The notes: generated by a model from the sequence alone, not told the origin. DNA of 64,000 nt from Euglena gracilis (GCA_039621445.1 CP154954.1:35325703-35389702); one strand, 5' to 3'; counted from the stretch's first letter, positions 37,801-49,972 are shown. Numbers and translations: made by a program.

Positions 37801-39300
37801 TTCATGATTGTCGTGGTTAATGGTAAGAAAAACATGCAGCTGGAAAGGTTGGTTGCAAGAAATGAGCAGATTTAGATGGGTGCATTCGACCATTCCGGGG
37901 GACATTTACCAGGTCAGCCCAGGTTACCATGTAAAAATGGACCAAATTGGGCCTTACTCCGAGTAACCGAATGGGTGTTCCAGGAGGCCTCCAAAGTCAG
38001 GGGACCCGTTGGTTTCATGATTGTCGTGGTTTAATGGTAAGAAAAACATGCAGCCGGAAGGTTGGTTGCAAGAAATGAGCAGATTTAGATGGGTGCATTC
38101 GACCATTCCGGGGGACATTTACCAGGTCAGCCCAGGTTACCATGTAAAATGGACCAAATTGGGCCTTACTCCGAGTAACCGAATGGGTGTTCCAGGAGGC
38201 CTCCAAAGTCAGGGGACCCGTTGGTTTCATGATTGTCGTGGTTTAATGGTAAGAAAAACATGCAGCCGGAAGGTTGGTTGCAAGAAATGAGCAGATTTAG
38301 ATGGGTGCATTCGACCATTCCGGGGGACATTTACCAGGTCAGCCCAGGTTACCATGTAAAAATGGACCAATTGGGCCTTACTCCGAGTAACCGAATGGGT
38401 GTTCCAGGAGGCCTCCAAAGTCAGGGGACCCGTTGGTTTCATGATTGTCGTGGTTTAATGGTAAGAAAAACATGCAGCCGGAAGGTTGGTTGCAAGAAAT
38501 GAGCAGATTTAGATGGGTGCATTCGACCATTCCGGGGGACATTTACCAGGTCAGCCCAGGTTACCATGTAAAAATGGACCAAATTGGGCCTTACTCCGAG
38601 TTACCGAATGGGTGTTCCAGGAGGCCTCCAAAGTCAGGGGACCCGTTGGTTTCATGATTGTCGTGGTTTAATGGTAAGAAAAACATGCAGCCGGAAGGTT
38701 GGTTGCAAGAAATGAGCACATTTAGATGGGTGCATTCGACCATTCCGGGGGACATTTGCCAGGTCAGCCCAGGTTACCAAGTAAAAATGGAGCAAATTGG
38801 GCTACTCCGAGTTACCGAATGTGTGTTCCAGGAGGCCATCAAGGTCAGGGGACTCGTTGGTTTCATGATTGTCGTGGTTTAATGGTAAGAAAAACATGCA
38901 GCCGGAAGGTTGGTTGCAAGAAATGAGCAGATTTAGATGGGTGCATTCGACCATTCCGGGGGACATTTACCAGGTCAGCCCAGGTTACCATGTAAAAATG
39001 GACCAAATTGGGCCTTACTCCGAGTAACCGAATGGGTGTTCCAGGAGGCCTCCAAAGTCAGGGGACCCGTTGGTTTCATGATTGTCGTGGTTTAATGGTA
39101 AGAAAACATGCAGCCGGAAGGTTGGTTGCAAGAAATGAGCACATTTAGATGGGTGCATTCGACCATTCCGGGGGACATTTACCAGGTCAGCCCAGGTTAC
39201 CATGTAAAAATGGACCAAATTGGGCCGTACTCCGAGTTACCGAACGGGTGTTCCAGGAGGCCTCCAAAGTCAGGGGACCCGTTGGTTTCATGATTGTCGT

Positions 39301-39376
39301 GGGGGGGGGAGGGGGGGGGGTGGGGCGGGGGGGGGGGGGGGGGGGGGGGGTGGGGGGGGGGGGGGGGGGGGGGGGG
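39301..39376 (+). repeat. G-rich tract interrupting one satellite unit
   Basis: Seventy-two of 76 bases are G, with single breaks at 39310 (A), 39321 (T), 39326 (C) and 39351 (T). It replaces the GTTTAATGGTAAG part of one unit. On its right the unit resumes in altered form (TTTACTTGGCAAGAGAGAAACATG) before normal satellite continues. The tract could fold as G-quadruplex DNA. Long G runs are also a common base-calling or gap-filling artefact, so read support is needed. Confidence 0.85.
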
Positions 39377-42300
39377 TTTACTTGGCAAGAGAGAAACATG
39401 CAGCAGGAATGTTTGTTGCAAGAAATGAGCAGATTTAGATGGGTGCATTCGACCATTCCGGGGGACATTTACCAGGTCAGCCCAGGTTACCATGTAAAAA
39501 TGGACCAAATTGGGCCTTACTCCTAGTTACCGAATGGGTGTTCCAGGAGGCCTCCAAAGTCAGGGGACCCGTTGGTTTCATGATTGTCGTGGTTTAATGG
39601 TAAGAAAAACATGCAGCTGGAATGTTGGTTGCAAGAAATGAGCAGATTTAGATGGGTGCATTCGACCATTCCGGGGGACATTTACCAGGTCAGCCCAGGT
39701 TACCATGTAAAAATGGACCAAATTGGGCCTTACTCCGAGTAACCGAATGGGTGTTCCAGGTAACCGAATGGGTGTTCCAGGAGGCCTGCAAAGTCAGGGG
39801 ACCCGTTGGTTTCATGATTGTCGTGGTTTAATGGTAAGAAAAACATGCAGCCGGAAGGTTGGTTGCAAGAAATGAGCACATTTAGATGGGTGCATTCGAC
39901 CATTCCGGGGGACATTTACCAGGTCAGCCCAGGTTACCATGTAAAAATGGACCAAATTGGGCCTTACTCCGAGTTACCGAATGGGTGTTCCAGGAGGCCT
40001 CCAAAGTCAGGGGACCCGTTGGTTTCATGATTGTCGTGGTTTAATGGTAAGAAAAACATGCAGCCGGAAGGTTGGTTGCAAGAAATGAGCACATTGAGAT
40101 GGGTGCATTCGATTATTCCGGGGACATTTACCAGGTCAGCCCAGGTTACCATGTAAAAATGGACCAAATTGGGCCTTACTCCGAGTAACCGAATGGGTGT
40201 TCCAGGAGGCCTCCAAAGTCAGGGGACCCGTTGGTTTCATGATTGTCGTGGTTTAATGGTAAGAATAACATGCAGCCGAAAGGTTGGTTGCAAGAAATGA
40301 GCACATTTAGATGGGTGCATTCGACCATTCCGGGGGACATTTACCAGGTCAGCCCAGGTTACCATGTAAAAATGGACCAAATTGGGCCTTACTCCGAGTT
40401 ACCGAATGGGTGTTCCAGGAGGCCTCCAAAGTCAGGGGACCCGTTGGTTTCATGATTGTCGTGGTTTAATGGTAAGAAAAACATGCAGCTGAAAAGTTGG
40501 TTGAAAGAAATGAGCAGATTTAGATGGGTGCATTCGACCATTCCGGGGGACATTTACCAGGTCAGCCCAGGTTACCATGGAAAAATGGACCAAATTGGGC
40601 CTTACTCCGAGTAACCGAATGGGTGTTCCAGGAGGCCTCCAAAGTCGGGGGACCCGTTGGTGTCATGATTGTCGTGGTTTAATTGTAGAAAAGACATGCA
40701 GCGGGAATGTTGGTTGCAAGAAATGAGCACATTTAGATGGGTGCATTCGACCATTCCGGGGGACATTTACCAGGTCAGCCCAGGTTACCATGTAAAAATG
40801 GACCAAATTGGGCCTTACTCCGAGTAACCGAATGGGTGTTCCAGGAGGCCTCCAAAGTCAGGGGACCCGTTGGTTTCATGATTGTCGTGGTTTAATGGCA
40901 AGAGAAACATGCAGCGGGAATCTTGGTTGCAAGAAATGAGCAGATTTAGATGGGTGCATTCGACCATTCCGGGGGACATTTACCAGGTCAGCCCAGGTTA
41001 CCATGTAAAAATGGACGAAATTGGGCCTTACTCCGAGTAACCGAATGGGTGTTCCAGGAGGCCTCCAAAGTCAGGGGACCCGTTGGTTTCATGATTGTCG
41101 TGGTTTAATGGTAAGAAAAGCATGCAGCCGGAAGGTTGTTTTCAAGAAATGAGCACATTTAGATGGGTGCATTCGACCATTCCGGGGGACATTTACCAGG
41201 TCAGCCCAGGTTACCATGTAAAAATGGACCAAATTGGGCCGTACTCTGAGTTACCGAATGGGTGTTCCAGGAGGCCTCCAAAGTCAGGGGACCCGTTGGT
41301 TTCATGATTGTCGTGGTTTAATGGTAAGAAAAACATGCAGCTGGAATGTTGGTTGCAAGAAATGAGCAGATTTAGATGGGTGCATTCGACCATTCCGGGG
41401 GACATTTACCAGGTCAGCCCAGGTTACCATGTAAAAATGGACCAAATTGGGCCTTACTCCGAGTAACCGAATGGGTGTTCCAGGAGGCCTCCAAAGTCAG
41501 GGGACCCGTTGGTTTCATGATTGTCGTGGTTTAATGGTAAGAAAAACATGCAGCCGGAAGGTTGGTTGCAAGAAATGAGCACATTTAGATGGGTGCATTC
41601 GACCATTCCGGGGGACATTTACCAGGTCAGCCCAGGTTACCATGTAAAAATGGACCAAATTGGGCCTTACTCCGAGTAACCGAATGGGTGTTCCAGGAGG
41701 CCTCCAAAGTCAGGGGACCCGTTGGTTTCATGATTGTCGTGGTTTAATGGTAAGAAAAACATGCAGCCGAAGGTTGGTTGCAAGAAATGAGCAGATTTAG
41801 ATGGGTGCATTCGACCATTCCGGGGGACATTTACCAGGTCAGCCCAGGTTACCATGTAAAAATGGACCAAATTGGGCCTTACTCCGAGTAACCGAATGGG
41901 TGTTCCAGGAGGCCTCCAAAGTCAGGGGACCCGTTGGTTTCATGATTGTCGTGGTTTAATGGTAAGAAAACATGCAGCCGGAAGGTTGGTTGCAAGAAAT
42001 GAGCACATTTAGATGGGTGCATTCGACCATTCCGGGGGACATTTACCAGGTCAGCCCAGGTTACCATGTAAAAATGGACCAAATTGGGCCTTACTCCGAG
42101 TAACCGAATGGGTGTTCCAGGAGGCCTCCAAAGTCAGGGGACCCGTTGGTTTCATGATTGTCGTGGTTTAATGGTAAGAAAAACATGCAGCCGGAAGGTT
42201 GGTTGCAAGAAATGAGCACATTTAGATGGGTGCATTCGACCATTCCGGGGGACATTTACCAGGTCAGCCCAGGTTACCATGTAAAAATGGACCAAATTGG

Positions 42301-43429
42301 GCCTTACTCCGAGTAACCGAATGGGTGTTCCAGGAGGCCTCCAAAGTCAGGGGACCCGTTGGTTTCATGATTGTCGTGGTTAAATGGTAAAAAAAACATG
42401 CAGCGGGAATGTTGGTTGCAAGAAATGAGCAGATTTAGATGGGTGCATTCGACCATTCCGGGGGACATTTACCAGGTCAGCCCAGGTTACCATGTAAAAA
42501 TGGACCAAATTGGGCCTTACTCCGAGTAATCGAATGGGTGTTCCAGGAGGCCTCCAAAGTCAGGGGACCCGTTGGTTTCATGATTGTCGTGGTTTAATGG
42601 TAAGAAAAACATGCAGCGGGAATGTTGGTTGCAAGAAATGAGCAGATTTAGATGGGTGCATTCGACCATTCCGGGGGACATTTACCAGGTCAGCCCAGGT
42701 TACCATGTAAAAATGGACCAAATTGGGCCTTACTCCGAGTAACCGAATGGGTGTTCCAGGAGGCCTCCAAAGTCAGGGGACCCGTTGGTTTCATGATTGT
42801 CGTGGTTTAATGGTAAGAAAAACATGCAGCCGGAAGGTTGGTTGCAAGAAATGAGCAGATTTAGATGGGTGCATTCGACCATTCCGGGGGACATTTACCA
42901 GGTCAGCCCAGGTTACCATGTAAAAATGGACCAAATTGGGCCTTACTCCGAGTAACCGAATGGGTGTTCCAGGAGGCCTCCAAAGTCAGGGGACCCGTTG
43001 GTTTCATGATTGTCGTGGTTTAATGGTAAGAAAAACATGCAGCCGGAAGGTTGGTTGCAAGAAATGAGCAGATTTAGATGGGTGCATTCGACCATTCCGG
43101 GGGACATTTACCAGGTCAGCCCAGGTTACCATGTAAAAATGGACCAAATTGGGCCTTACTCCGAGTTACCGAATGGGTGTTCCAGGAGGCCTCCAAAGTC
43201 AGGGGACCCGTTGGTTTCATGATTGTCGTGGTTTAATGGTAAGAAAAACATGCAGCCGGAAGGTTGGTTGCAAGAAATGAGCAGATTTAGATGGGTGCAT
43301 TCGACCATTCCGGGGGACATTTACCAGGTCAGCCCAGGTTACCATGTAAAAATGGACCAAATTGGGCCTTACTCCGAGTAACCGAATGGGTGTTCCAGGA
43401 GGTCTCCAAAGTCAGGGGACCCGTTGGTT

Positions 43430-43985
43430 TCTTGTCGTGTGTGGTGGTCAAGAATGACACATGAAGCGAAACATAAAGGTGGTTCCAAGGAAATGAGCAT
43501 GTAAAAAATGAGATTAAAATGGAGGAATGGGGACACATCATGTCGTGGTTTGGTCATGAATGGGGCAGATTTAAGATGGTGGCATTTCGACCAGGGAAAA
43601 GGAACCAGCGGTTACCAGAAAATGGAGACCAAATTGGGTTACTCCAATTGTTAGGCCTCCAAAGTGGGGGACCCGTTTTATGATTGTCGTGGTTTAATGG
43701 TAAGAAAAAAAAAAGCAGTTAAGGGTGAAGAGCAAATGATTTACGATGGGTGGGGGACATTCCAGAGGAAAGTCAGGACCATGTTGGCCTACTCGAGGGT
43801 GTTAAAGGATGGCCAAAGGGGCAGGGGAACAGTTAGATGGGTGTTCCATTTAAAGAAGGGGGTAAACAGTTTACCGATGGGGTTTGGTTTAAAGAAAAGG
43901 GAAATAAAAAGAAAAAGCATTGCGCCGTGGTTATGAAGCAGATAGATGGACCATGTTAATGAGAAAAAAGGTCACCAAATTGGGA
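43430..43985 (-). repeat. Strongly diverged satellite block
   Basis: About 555 bp, roughly 2.6 units, in which satellite words survive (GATTGTCGTGGTTTAATGGTAAG, GGTTACCAG, GACCAAATTGGGTTACTCC) but are scrambled by many indels and substitutions. The flanking units are nearly canonical. The open frame at 43664-43936 is not supported as a gene. It is either an old relic unit or a stretch of poorly polished consensus. Confidence 0.75.
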
Positions 43986-44549
43986 AATTACTCCGGTTAC
44001 CGAGTAACCGAATGGGTGTTCCAGGAGGCCTCCAAAGTCAGGGGACCCGTTGGTTTCAGGATTGTCGTGGTTAAATCGTAAGAAAACATGCAGCCGGAAG
44101 GTTGTTGGTTGCAAGAAATGAGCAGATTTAGATGGTGCATTCGACCATTCCGGGGGACATTTACCAGGTCAGCCCAGGTTACCATGTAAAAATGGACCAA
44201 ATTGGGCCTTACTCCGAGTAACCGAATGGGTGTTCCAGGAGGCCTCCAAAGTCAGGGGACCCGTTGGTTTCATGATTGTCGTGGTTTAATGGTAAGAAAA
44301 ACATGCAGCCGGAAGGTTGGTTGCAAGAAATGAGCAGATTTAGATGGGTGCATTCGACCATTCCGGGGGACATTTACCAGGTCAGCCCAGGTTACCATGT
44401 AAAAATGGACCAAATTGGGCCTTACTCCGAGTAACCGAATGGGTGTTCCAGGACGCCTCCAAAGTCAGGGGACCCGTTGGTTCCATGATTGTCGTGGTTT
44501 AATGGTAAAAAAAAACATGCAGCGGAATGTTGGTTGCAAGAAATGAGCA

Positions 44550-47260
44550 GATTTAGATGGGTGCATTCGACCATTCCGGGGGACATTTACCAGGTCAGCC
44601 CAGGTTACCATGTAAAAATGGACCAAATTGGGCCGTACTCCGAGTAACCGAATGGGTGTTCCAGGAGGCCTCCAAAGTCAGGGGACCCGTTGGTTTCATG
44701 ATTGTCGTGGTTTAATGGTAAGAAAAACCTGCAGCGGCAATGTTGGTTGTAAGAAATGAGCAGATTTAGATGGGTGCATTCGACCATTCCGGGGGACTTT
44801 TGCCAGGTCAGCCCAGGTTACCATGTAAAAATGGACCAAATTGGGCCTTACTCCGAGTAACCGAATGGGTGTTCCAGGAGGCCTCCAAAGTCAGGGGACC
44901 CGTTGGTTTCATGATTGTCGTGGTTTAATGGTAAGAAGAACATGCAGCCGGAAGGTTGGTTGCAAGAAATGAGCAGATTTAGATGGGTGCATTCGACCAT
45001 TCCGGGGGACATTTACCAGGTCAGCCCAGGTTACCATGTAAAAATGGACCAAATTGGGCCGTACTCCGATTAACCGAATGGGTGTTCCAGGAGGCCTCCA
45101 AAGGCAGGGGACCCGTTGGTTTCATGATTGTCGTGGTTTAATGGTAAGAAAAACATGCAGCCGGAAGGTTGGTTGCAAGAAATGAGCAGATTTAGATGGG
45201 TGCATTCGACCATTCCGGGGGACATTTACCAGGTCAGCCCAGGTTACCATGTAAAAATGGACCAAATTGGGCCTTACTCCGAGTAACCGAATGGGTGTTC
45301 CAGGAGGCCTCCAAAGTCAGGGGACCCGTTGGTTTCATGATTGTCGTGGTTTAATGGTAAGAAAAACATGCAGCCGGAAGGTTGGTTGCAAGAAATGAGC
45401 AGATTTAGATGGGTGCATTCGACCATTCCGGGGGACATTTACCAGGTCAGCCCAGGTTACCATGTAAAAATGGACCAAATTGGGCCGTACTCCGAGTAAC
45501 CGAATGGGTGTTCCAGGAGGCCTCCAAAGTCAGGGGACCCGTTGGTTTCATGATTGTCGTGGTTTAATGGTAAGAAAAACCTGCAGCGGCAATGTTGGTT
45601 GTAAGAAATGAGCAGATTTAGATGGGTGCATTCGACCATTCCGGGGGACTTTTGCCAGGTCAGCCCAGGTTACCATGTAAAAATGGACCAAATTGGGCCT
45701 TACTCCGAGTAACCGAATGGGTGTTCCAGGAGGCCTCCAAAGTCAGGGGACCCGTTGGTTTCATGATTGTCGTGGTTTAATGGTAAGAAGAACATGCAGC
45801 CGGAAGGTTGGTTGCAAGAAATGAGCAGATTTAGATGGGTGCATTCGACCATTCCGGGGGACATTTACCAGGTCAGCCCAGGTTACCATGTAAAAATGGA
45901 CCAAATTGGGCCGTACTCCGATTAACCGAATGGGTGTTCCAGGAGGCCTCCAAAGGCAGGGGACCCGTTGGTTTCATGATTGTCGTGGTTTAATGGTAAG
46001 AATAACATGCAGCCAAAAGGCTGGTTGCAAGAAATGAGCAGATTTAGATGGGTGCATTCGACCATTCCGGGGGACATTTACCAGGTCAGCCCAGGTTACC
46101 ATGTAAAAATGGACCAAATTGGGCCTTACTCCGAGTAACCGAATGGGTGTTCCAGGAGGCCTCCAAAGTCAGGGGACCCGTTGGTTTCATGTTTGTCGTG
46201 GTTTAATGGTAAGAATAACATGCAGCCGAAAGGTTGGTTGCAAGAAATGAGCAGATTTAGATGGGTGCATTCGACCATTCCGGGTGACATTTAACAGGTC
46301 AGCCCAGGTTACCATGTAAAAATGGACCAAATTTGGCCTTACTCCGAGTAACCGAATGGGTGTTCCAGGAGGCCTCCAAAGTCAGGGGACCCGTTGGTTT
46401 CATGATTGTCGTGGTTTAATGGTAAGAAAAACCTGCAGCGGCAATGTTGGTTGTAAGAAATGAGCAGATTTAGATGGGTGCATTCGACCATTCCGGGGGA
46501 CATTTGCCAGGTCAGCCCAGGTTACCGTGTAAAAATGGACCAAATTGGGCCTTACTCCGAGTAACCGAATGGGTGTTCCAGGAGGCCTCCAAAGTCAGGG
46601 GACCCGTTGGTTTCATGTTTGTCGTGGTTTAATGGTAAGAATAACATGCAGCCGAAAGGTTGGTTGCAAGAAATGAGCAGATTTAGATGGGTGCATTCGA
46701 CCATTCCGGGTGACATTTAACAGGTCAGCCCAGGTTACCATGTAAAAATGGACCAAATTTGGCCTTACTCCGAGTAACCGAATGGGTGTTCCAGGAGGCC
46801 TCCAAAGTCAGGGGACCCGTTGGTTTCATGATTGTCGTGGTTTAATGGTAAGAAAAACCTGCAGCGGCAATGTTGGTTGTAAGAAATGAGCAGATTTAGA
46901 TGGGTGCATTCGACCATTCCGGGGGACATTTGCCAGGTCAGCCCAGGTTACCATGTAAAAATGGACCAAATTGGGCCTTACTCCGAGTAACCGAATGGGT
47001 GTTCCAGGAGGCCTCCAAAGTCAGGGGACCCGTTGGTTTCATGATTGTCGTGGTTTAATGGTAAGAAGAACATGCAGCCGGAAGGTTGGTTGCAAGAAAT
47101 GAGCAGATTTAGATGGGTGCATTCGACCATTCCGGGGGACATTTACCAGGTCAGCCCAGGTTACCATGTAAAAATGGACCAAATTGGGCCGTACTCCGAT
47201 TAACCGAATGGGTGTTCCAGGAGGCCTCCAAAGGCAGGGGACCCGTTGGTTTCATGATTG
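44550..47260 (-). repeat. Higher-order repeats in the right arm (852-bp and 426-bp periods)
   Basis: The variant AACCTGCAGCGGCAATG with TTGTAAG occurs near 44727, 45579, 46431 and 46857. Linked variants repeat in step: GGACTTTTGCCAGG near 44790 and 45643; TACTCCGATTAACC near 45062, 45914 and 47191; TCATGTTTGTCG near 46190 and 46616; GACATTTAACAGG near 46283 and 46709. The spacings are four units (852 bp), then two units (426 bp), which points to recent duplications of blocks. Confidence 0.85.
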
Positions 47261-49317
47261 TCGTGGTTTAATGGTAAGAATAACATGCAGCCAAAAGGCT
47301 GGTTGCAAGAAATGAGCAGATTTAGATGGGTGCATTCGACCATTCCGGGTGACATTTACCAGGTCAGCCCAGGTTACCATGTAAAAATGGACCAAATTCG
47401 GCCTTACTCCGAGTAACCGAATGGGTGTTCCAGGAGGCCTCCAAAGTCAGGGGACCCGTTGGTTTCATGATTGTCGTGGTTTAATGGTAAGAATAACATG
47501 CAGCCGGAAGGTTGGTTGCAAGAAACGAGCACATTGAGATGGGTGCATTCGACCATTCCGGGGGACGTTTACCAGGTCAGCCCAGGTTACCATGTAAAAA
47601 TGGACCAAATTGGGCCGTACTCCGAGTTACCGAATGGGTGTTCCAGGAGGCCTCCAAAGTCAGGTGACCCGTTGGTTTCACGATTGTCGTGGTTCAATGG
47701 TAAGAAAAACATGCAGCCGGAAGGTTGGTTGCAAGAAATGAGCACATTTAGATGGTTGCATTCGACCATTCCAGGGGACATTTACCAGGTCAGCCCAGGT
47801 TACCATGTAAAAATGGACCAAATTGGGCCTTACTCCGAGTAACCGAATGGGTGTTCCAGGAGGCCTCCAAAGTCAGGGGACCCGTTGGTTTCATGATTGT
47901 CGTGGTTTAATGGTAAGAAAAACATGCAGCCGGAAGGTTGGTTGCAAGAAATGAGCACATTTAGATGGTTGCATTCGACCATTCCAGGGGACATTTACCA
48001 GGTCAGCCCAGGTTACCATGTAAAAATGGACCAAATTGGGCCTTACTCCGAGTAACCGAATGGGTGTTCCAGGAGGCCTCCAAAGTCAGGGGACCCGTTG
48101 GTTTCATGATTGTCGTGGTTTAATGGTAAGAATAACATGCAGCCGAAAGGTTGGTTGCAAGAAATGAGCACATTTAGATGGGTGCATTCGACCATTCCGG
48201 GGGACATTTACCAGGTCAGCCCAGGTTACCATGTAAAAATGGACCAAATTGGGCCTTACTCCGAGTTAGCGAATGGGTGTTCCAGGAGGCCTCCAAAGTC
48301 AGGGGACCCGTTGGTTTCATGATTGTCGTGGTTTAATGGTAAGAAAAACACGCAGCCGGAAGGTTGGTTGCAAGAAATGAGCACATTTAGATGGGTGCAT
48401 TCGACCATTCAGGGGGACATTTACCAGGTCAGCCCAGGTTACCATGTAAAAATGGACCAAATTGGGCCTTACTCCGAGTTAGCGAATGGGTGTTCCAGGA
48501 GGCCTCCAAAGTCAGGGGACCCGTTGGTTTCATGATTGTCGTGGTTTAATGGTAAGAAAAACATGCAGCCGGAAGGTTGGTTGCAAGACCTGAGCACATT
48601 TAGATGGGTGCATTCGACCAATCCAGGGGACATTTACCAGGTCAGCCCAGGTTACCATGTAAAAATGGACCAAATCGGGCCTTACTCCGAGTAACCGAAT
48701 GGGTGTTCCAGGAGGCCTCCAAAGTCAGGGGACCCGTTGTTTTCATGATTGTCGTGGTTTAATGGTAAGAAAAACATGCAGCCGGAAGGTTGGTTGCAAG
48801 AAATGAGCACATTTAGATGGGTGCATTCGACCATTCCGGGGGACATTTACCAGGTCAGCCCAGGTTACCATGTAAAAATGGACCAAATTGGGCCTTACTC
48901 CGAGTAACCGAATGGGTGTTCCAGGAGGCCTCCAAAGTCAGGGGACCCGTTGGTTTCATGATTGTCGTGGTTTAATGGTAAGAAAAACATGCAGCCGAAA
49001 GGTTGGTTGCAAGAAATGAGCACATTTAGATGGGTGCATTCGACCATTCCAGGGGACATTTACCAGGTCAGCCCAGGTTACCATGTAAAAATGGACCAAA
49101 GTGGGCCTTACTCCGAGTAACCGAATGGGTGTTCCAGGAGGCCTCCAAAGTCAGGGGACCCGTTGGTTTCATGATTGTCGTGGTTTAATGGTAAGAATAA
49201 CATGCAGCCGGAAGGTTGGTTGCAAGAAATGAGCACATTTAGATGGTTGCATTCGACCATTCCAGGGGACATTTTCCAGGTCAGCCCAGGTTACCATGTA
49301 AAAATGGACCAAATTGG

Positions 49318-49748
49318 TGTGTACCAGGCAGCCATTCTGCCATGGCACTGTGTACCAGATACAAGGGGCTACGGCCTACAACCTGGCTACGGCCGGGCCG
49401 TACACAGTGGCATGGTTAAAACCATAAGACAAAGAGAGAATCTCAGAGCTAGCGAAAGCTTAGCGAAAGTAACTGGTTCCTAATTCAAGGTTACAGGGTT
49501 TGGTGCTTTGCAATTCTGTTTTAGAATTCTGAGGGCGAAGTCCCATTTGAATAGAAGTTTTCTTTCTTTCTTTTACAAAGCTCGAAAGAGCAAAAGTCAC
49601 AATCATATAAGGGACTGCGGTCCCACCAATTCTTCTGCTTGTGTGCTTTGCATTCAAAAGGGGAAAAGGGAAGCAAATTTTATTGTTACTCCCCCCGCGG
49701 GCTTTTCAGGAGGAAAGCGTAAGTAGAAAAGCCGGGGTGGGACGTACA
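49318..49748 (+). repeat. Putative 5' LTR, 431 bp, TG...CA
   Basis: The satellite match ends at 49317. The next bases are TGTGTACC, and the segment ends GTACA at 49748, two bases before the primer-binding site; TGT/ACA ends are typical of LTRs. A TATAA-like string lies at 49606-49610. Several small hairpins are present: GCTC-GAAA-GAGC (49580-49591) and GGGAC-TGCG-GTCCC (49611-49624). No second copy is in the window to confirm the ends. The call rests on the terminal dinucleotides, the primer site and the satellite boundary. Confidence 0.7.
49340..49415 (+). other. Stem-loop within the LTR
   Basis: CCATGGCACTGTGTAC (49340-49355) pairs with GTACACAGTGGCATGG (49400-49415) with one mismatch, enclosing 44 nt that contain two GGC-TACG-GCC mini-hairpins. 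It could be an RNA structure in the transcribed LTR or a DNA cruciform. No function is shown. Confidence 0.6.
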
Positions 49749-49750
49749 CT

Positions 49751-49760
49751 TGGTAGCAGA
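49751..49760 (+). promoter_or_regulatory. Primer-binding site complementary to the initiator tRNA-Met 3' end
   Basis: TGGTAGCAGA is the complement of the TCTGCTACCA 3' end known for many eukaryotic initiator tRNA-Met molecules, the usual primer of Ty3 elements. It sits two bases after the LTR end. Complementarity falls off after ten bases. Confidence 0.75.
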
Positions 49761-49972
49761 TTAGGTTTAACGGTCGTACGACCACACAAAAAACTCAGAA
49801 AAGGCGCCTAAGCACGGGCGAGGTGTCTCAGGGGCACAAGTGGCTACGGCTGCATCACAAAGCCTCTGAGCCCCCACCTTTGCTTATCTTTTTGGGGATT
49901 TTTACACAAATTTTTACAATTTTTACAATTTTCCCGATTTTCACAAAAATTTTTCCTTACTTTTCATCTGAA
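49761..49972 (+). other. Leader between primer site and gag
   Basis: No gene is seen. The second half is a T/A-rich stretch with repeated TTTTTACAA words. The first in-frame ATG of the upstream gag frame is at 49973. Confidence 0.5.

Larger units (their letters stand above)
32164..49317 (-). repeat. Satellite array, right arm: about 80 units in inverted orientation
   Basis: This arm has the same 213-bp unit as the left arm, reverse-complemented, up to AAATTGG at 49317, where the match stops mid-unit and the LTR begins. Unit types differ along the arm. Near the inversion (32.5-33.4 kb) there are rare variants otherwise seen at 5.6-7.1 kb of the left arm. At the outer edge (48.2-48.5 kb) the GTTAGCGAATGG type matches the CATTCGCTAAC type found only at the outer edge of the left arm (about 4.8-9.1 kb). 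The arm also contains a G-rich tract and a strongly diverged block, listed separately. I see no genes in it; short frames of 60-125 codons arise from the unit length. Confidence 0.97.

Noticed and set aside
39301-39376. Telomere-like repeat
   Set aside because: It is an almost pure G run without a repeating telomere unit, and satellite continues on both sides.
43664-43936. 90-codon open frame in the diverged satellite block
   Set aside because: Satellite words are recognisable throughout; the frame is chance.
3861-49317. More than a hundred open frames of 60-125 codons on both strands of the satellite
   Set aside because: They are the same peptides repeated with the 213-bp period, broken by frequent indels, and exist because the unit is 71 codons long. 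There is no sign of independent genes.
49460-49726. Small open frames in the LTR
   Set aside because: Both strands give short frames of 65-72 codons without any recognisable motif, inside a non-coding LTR.
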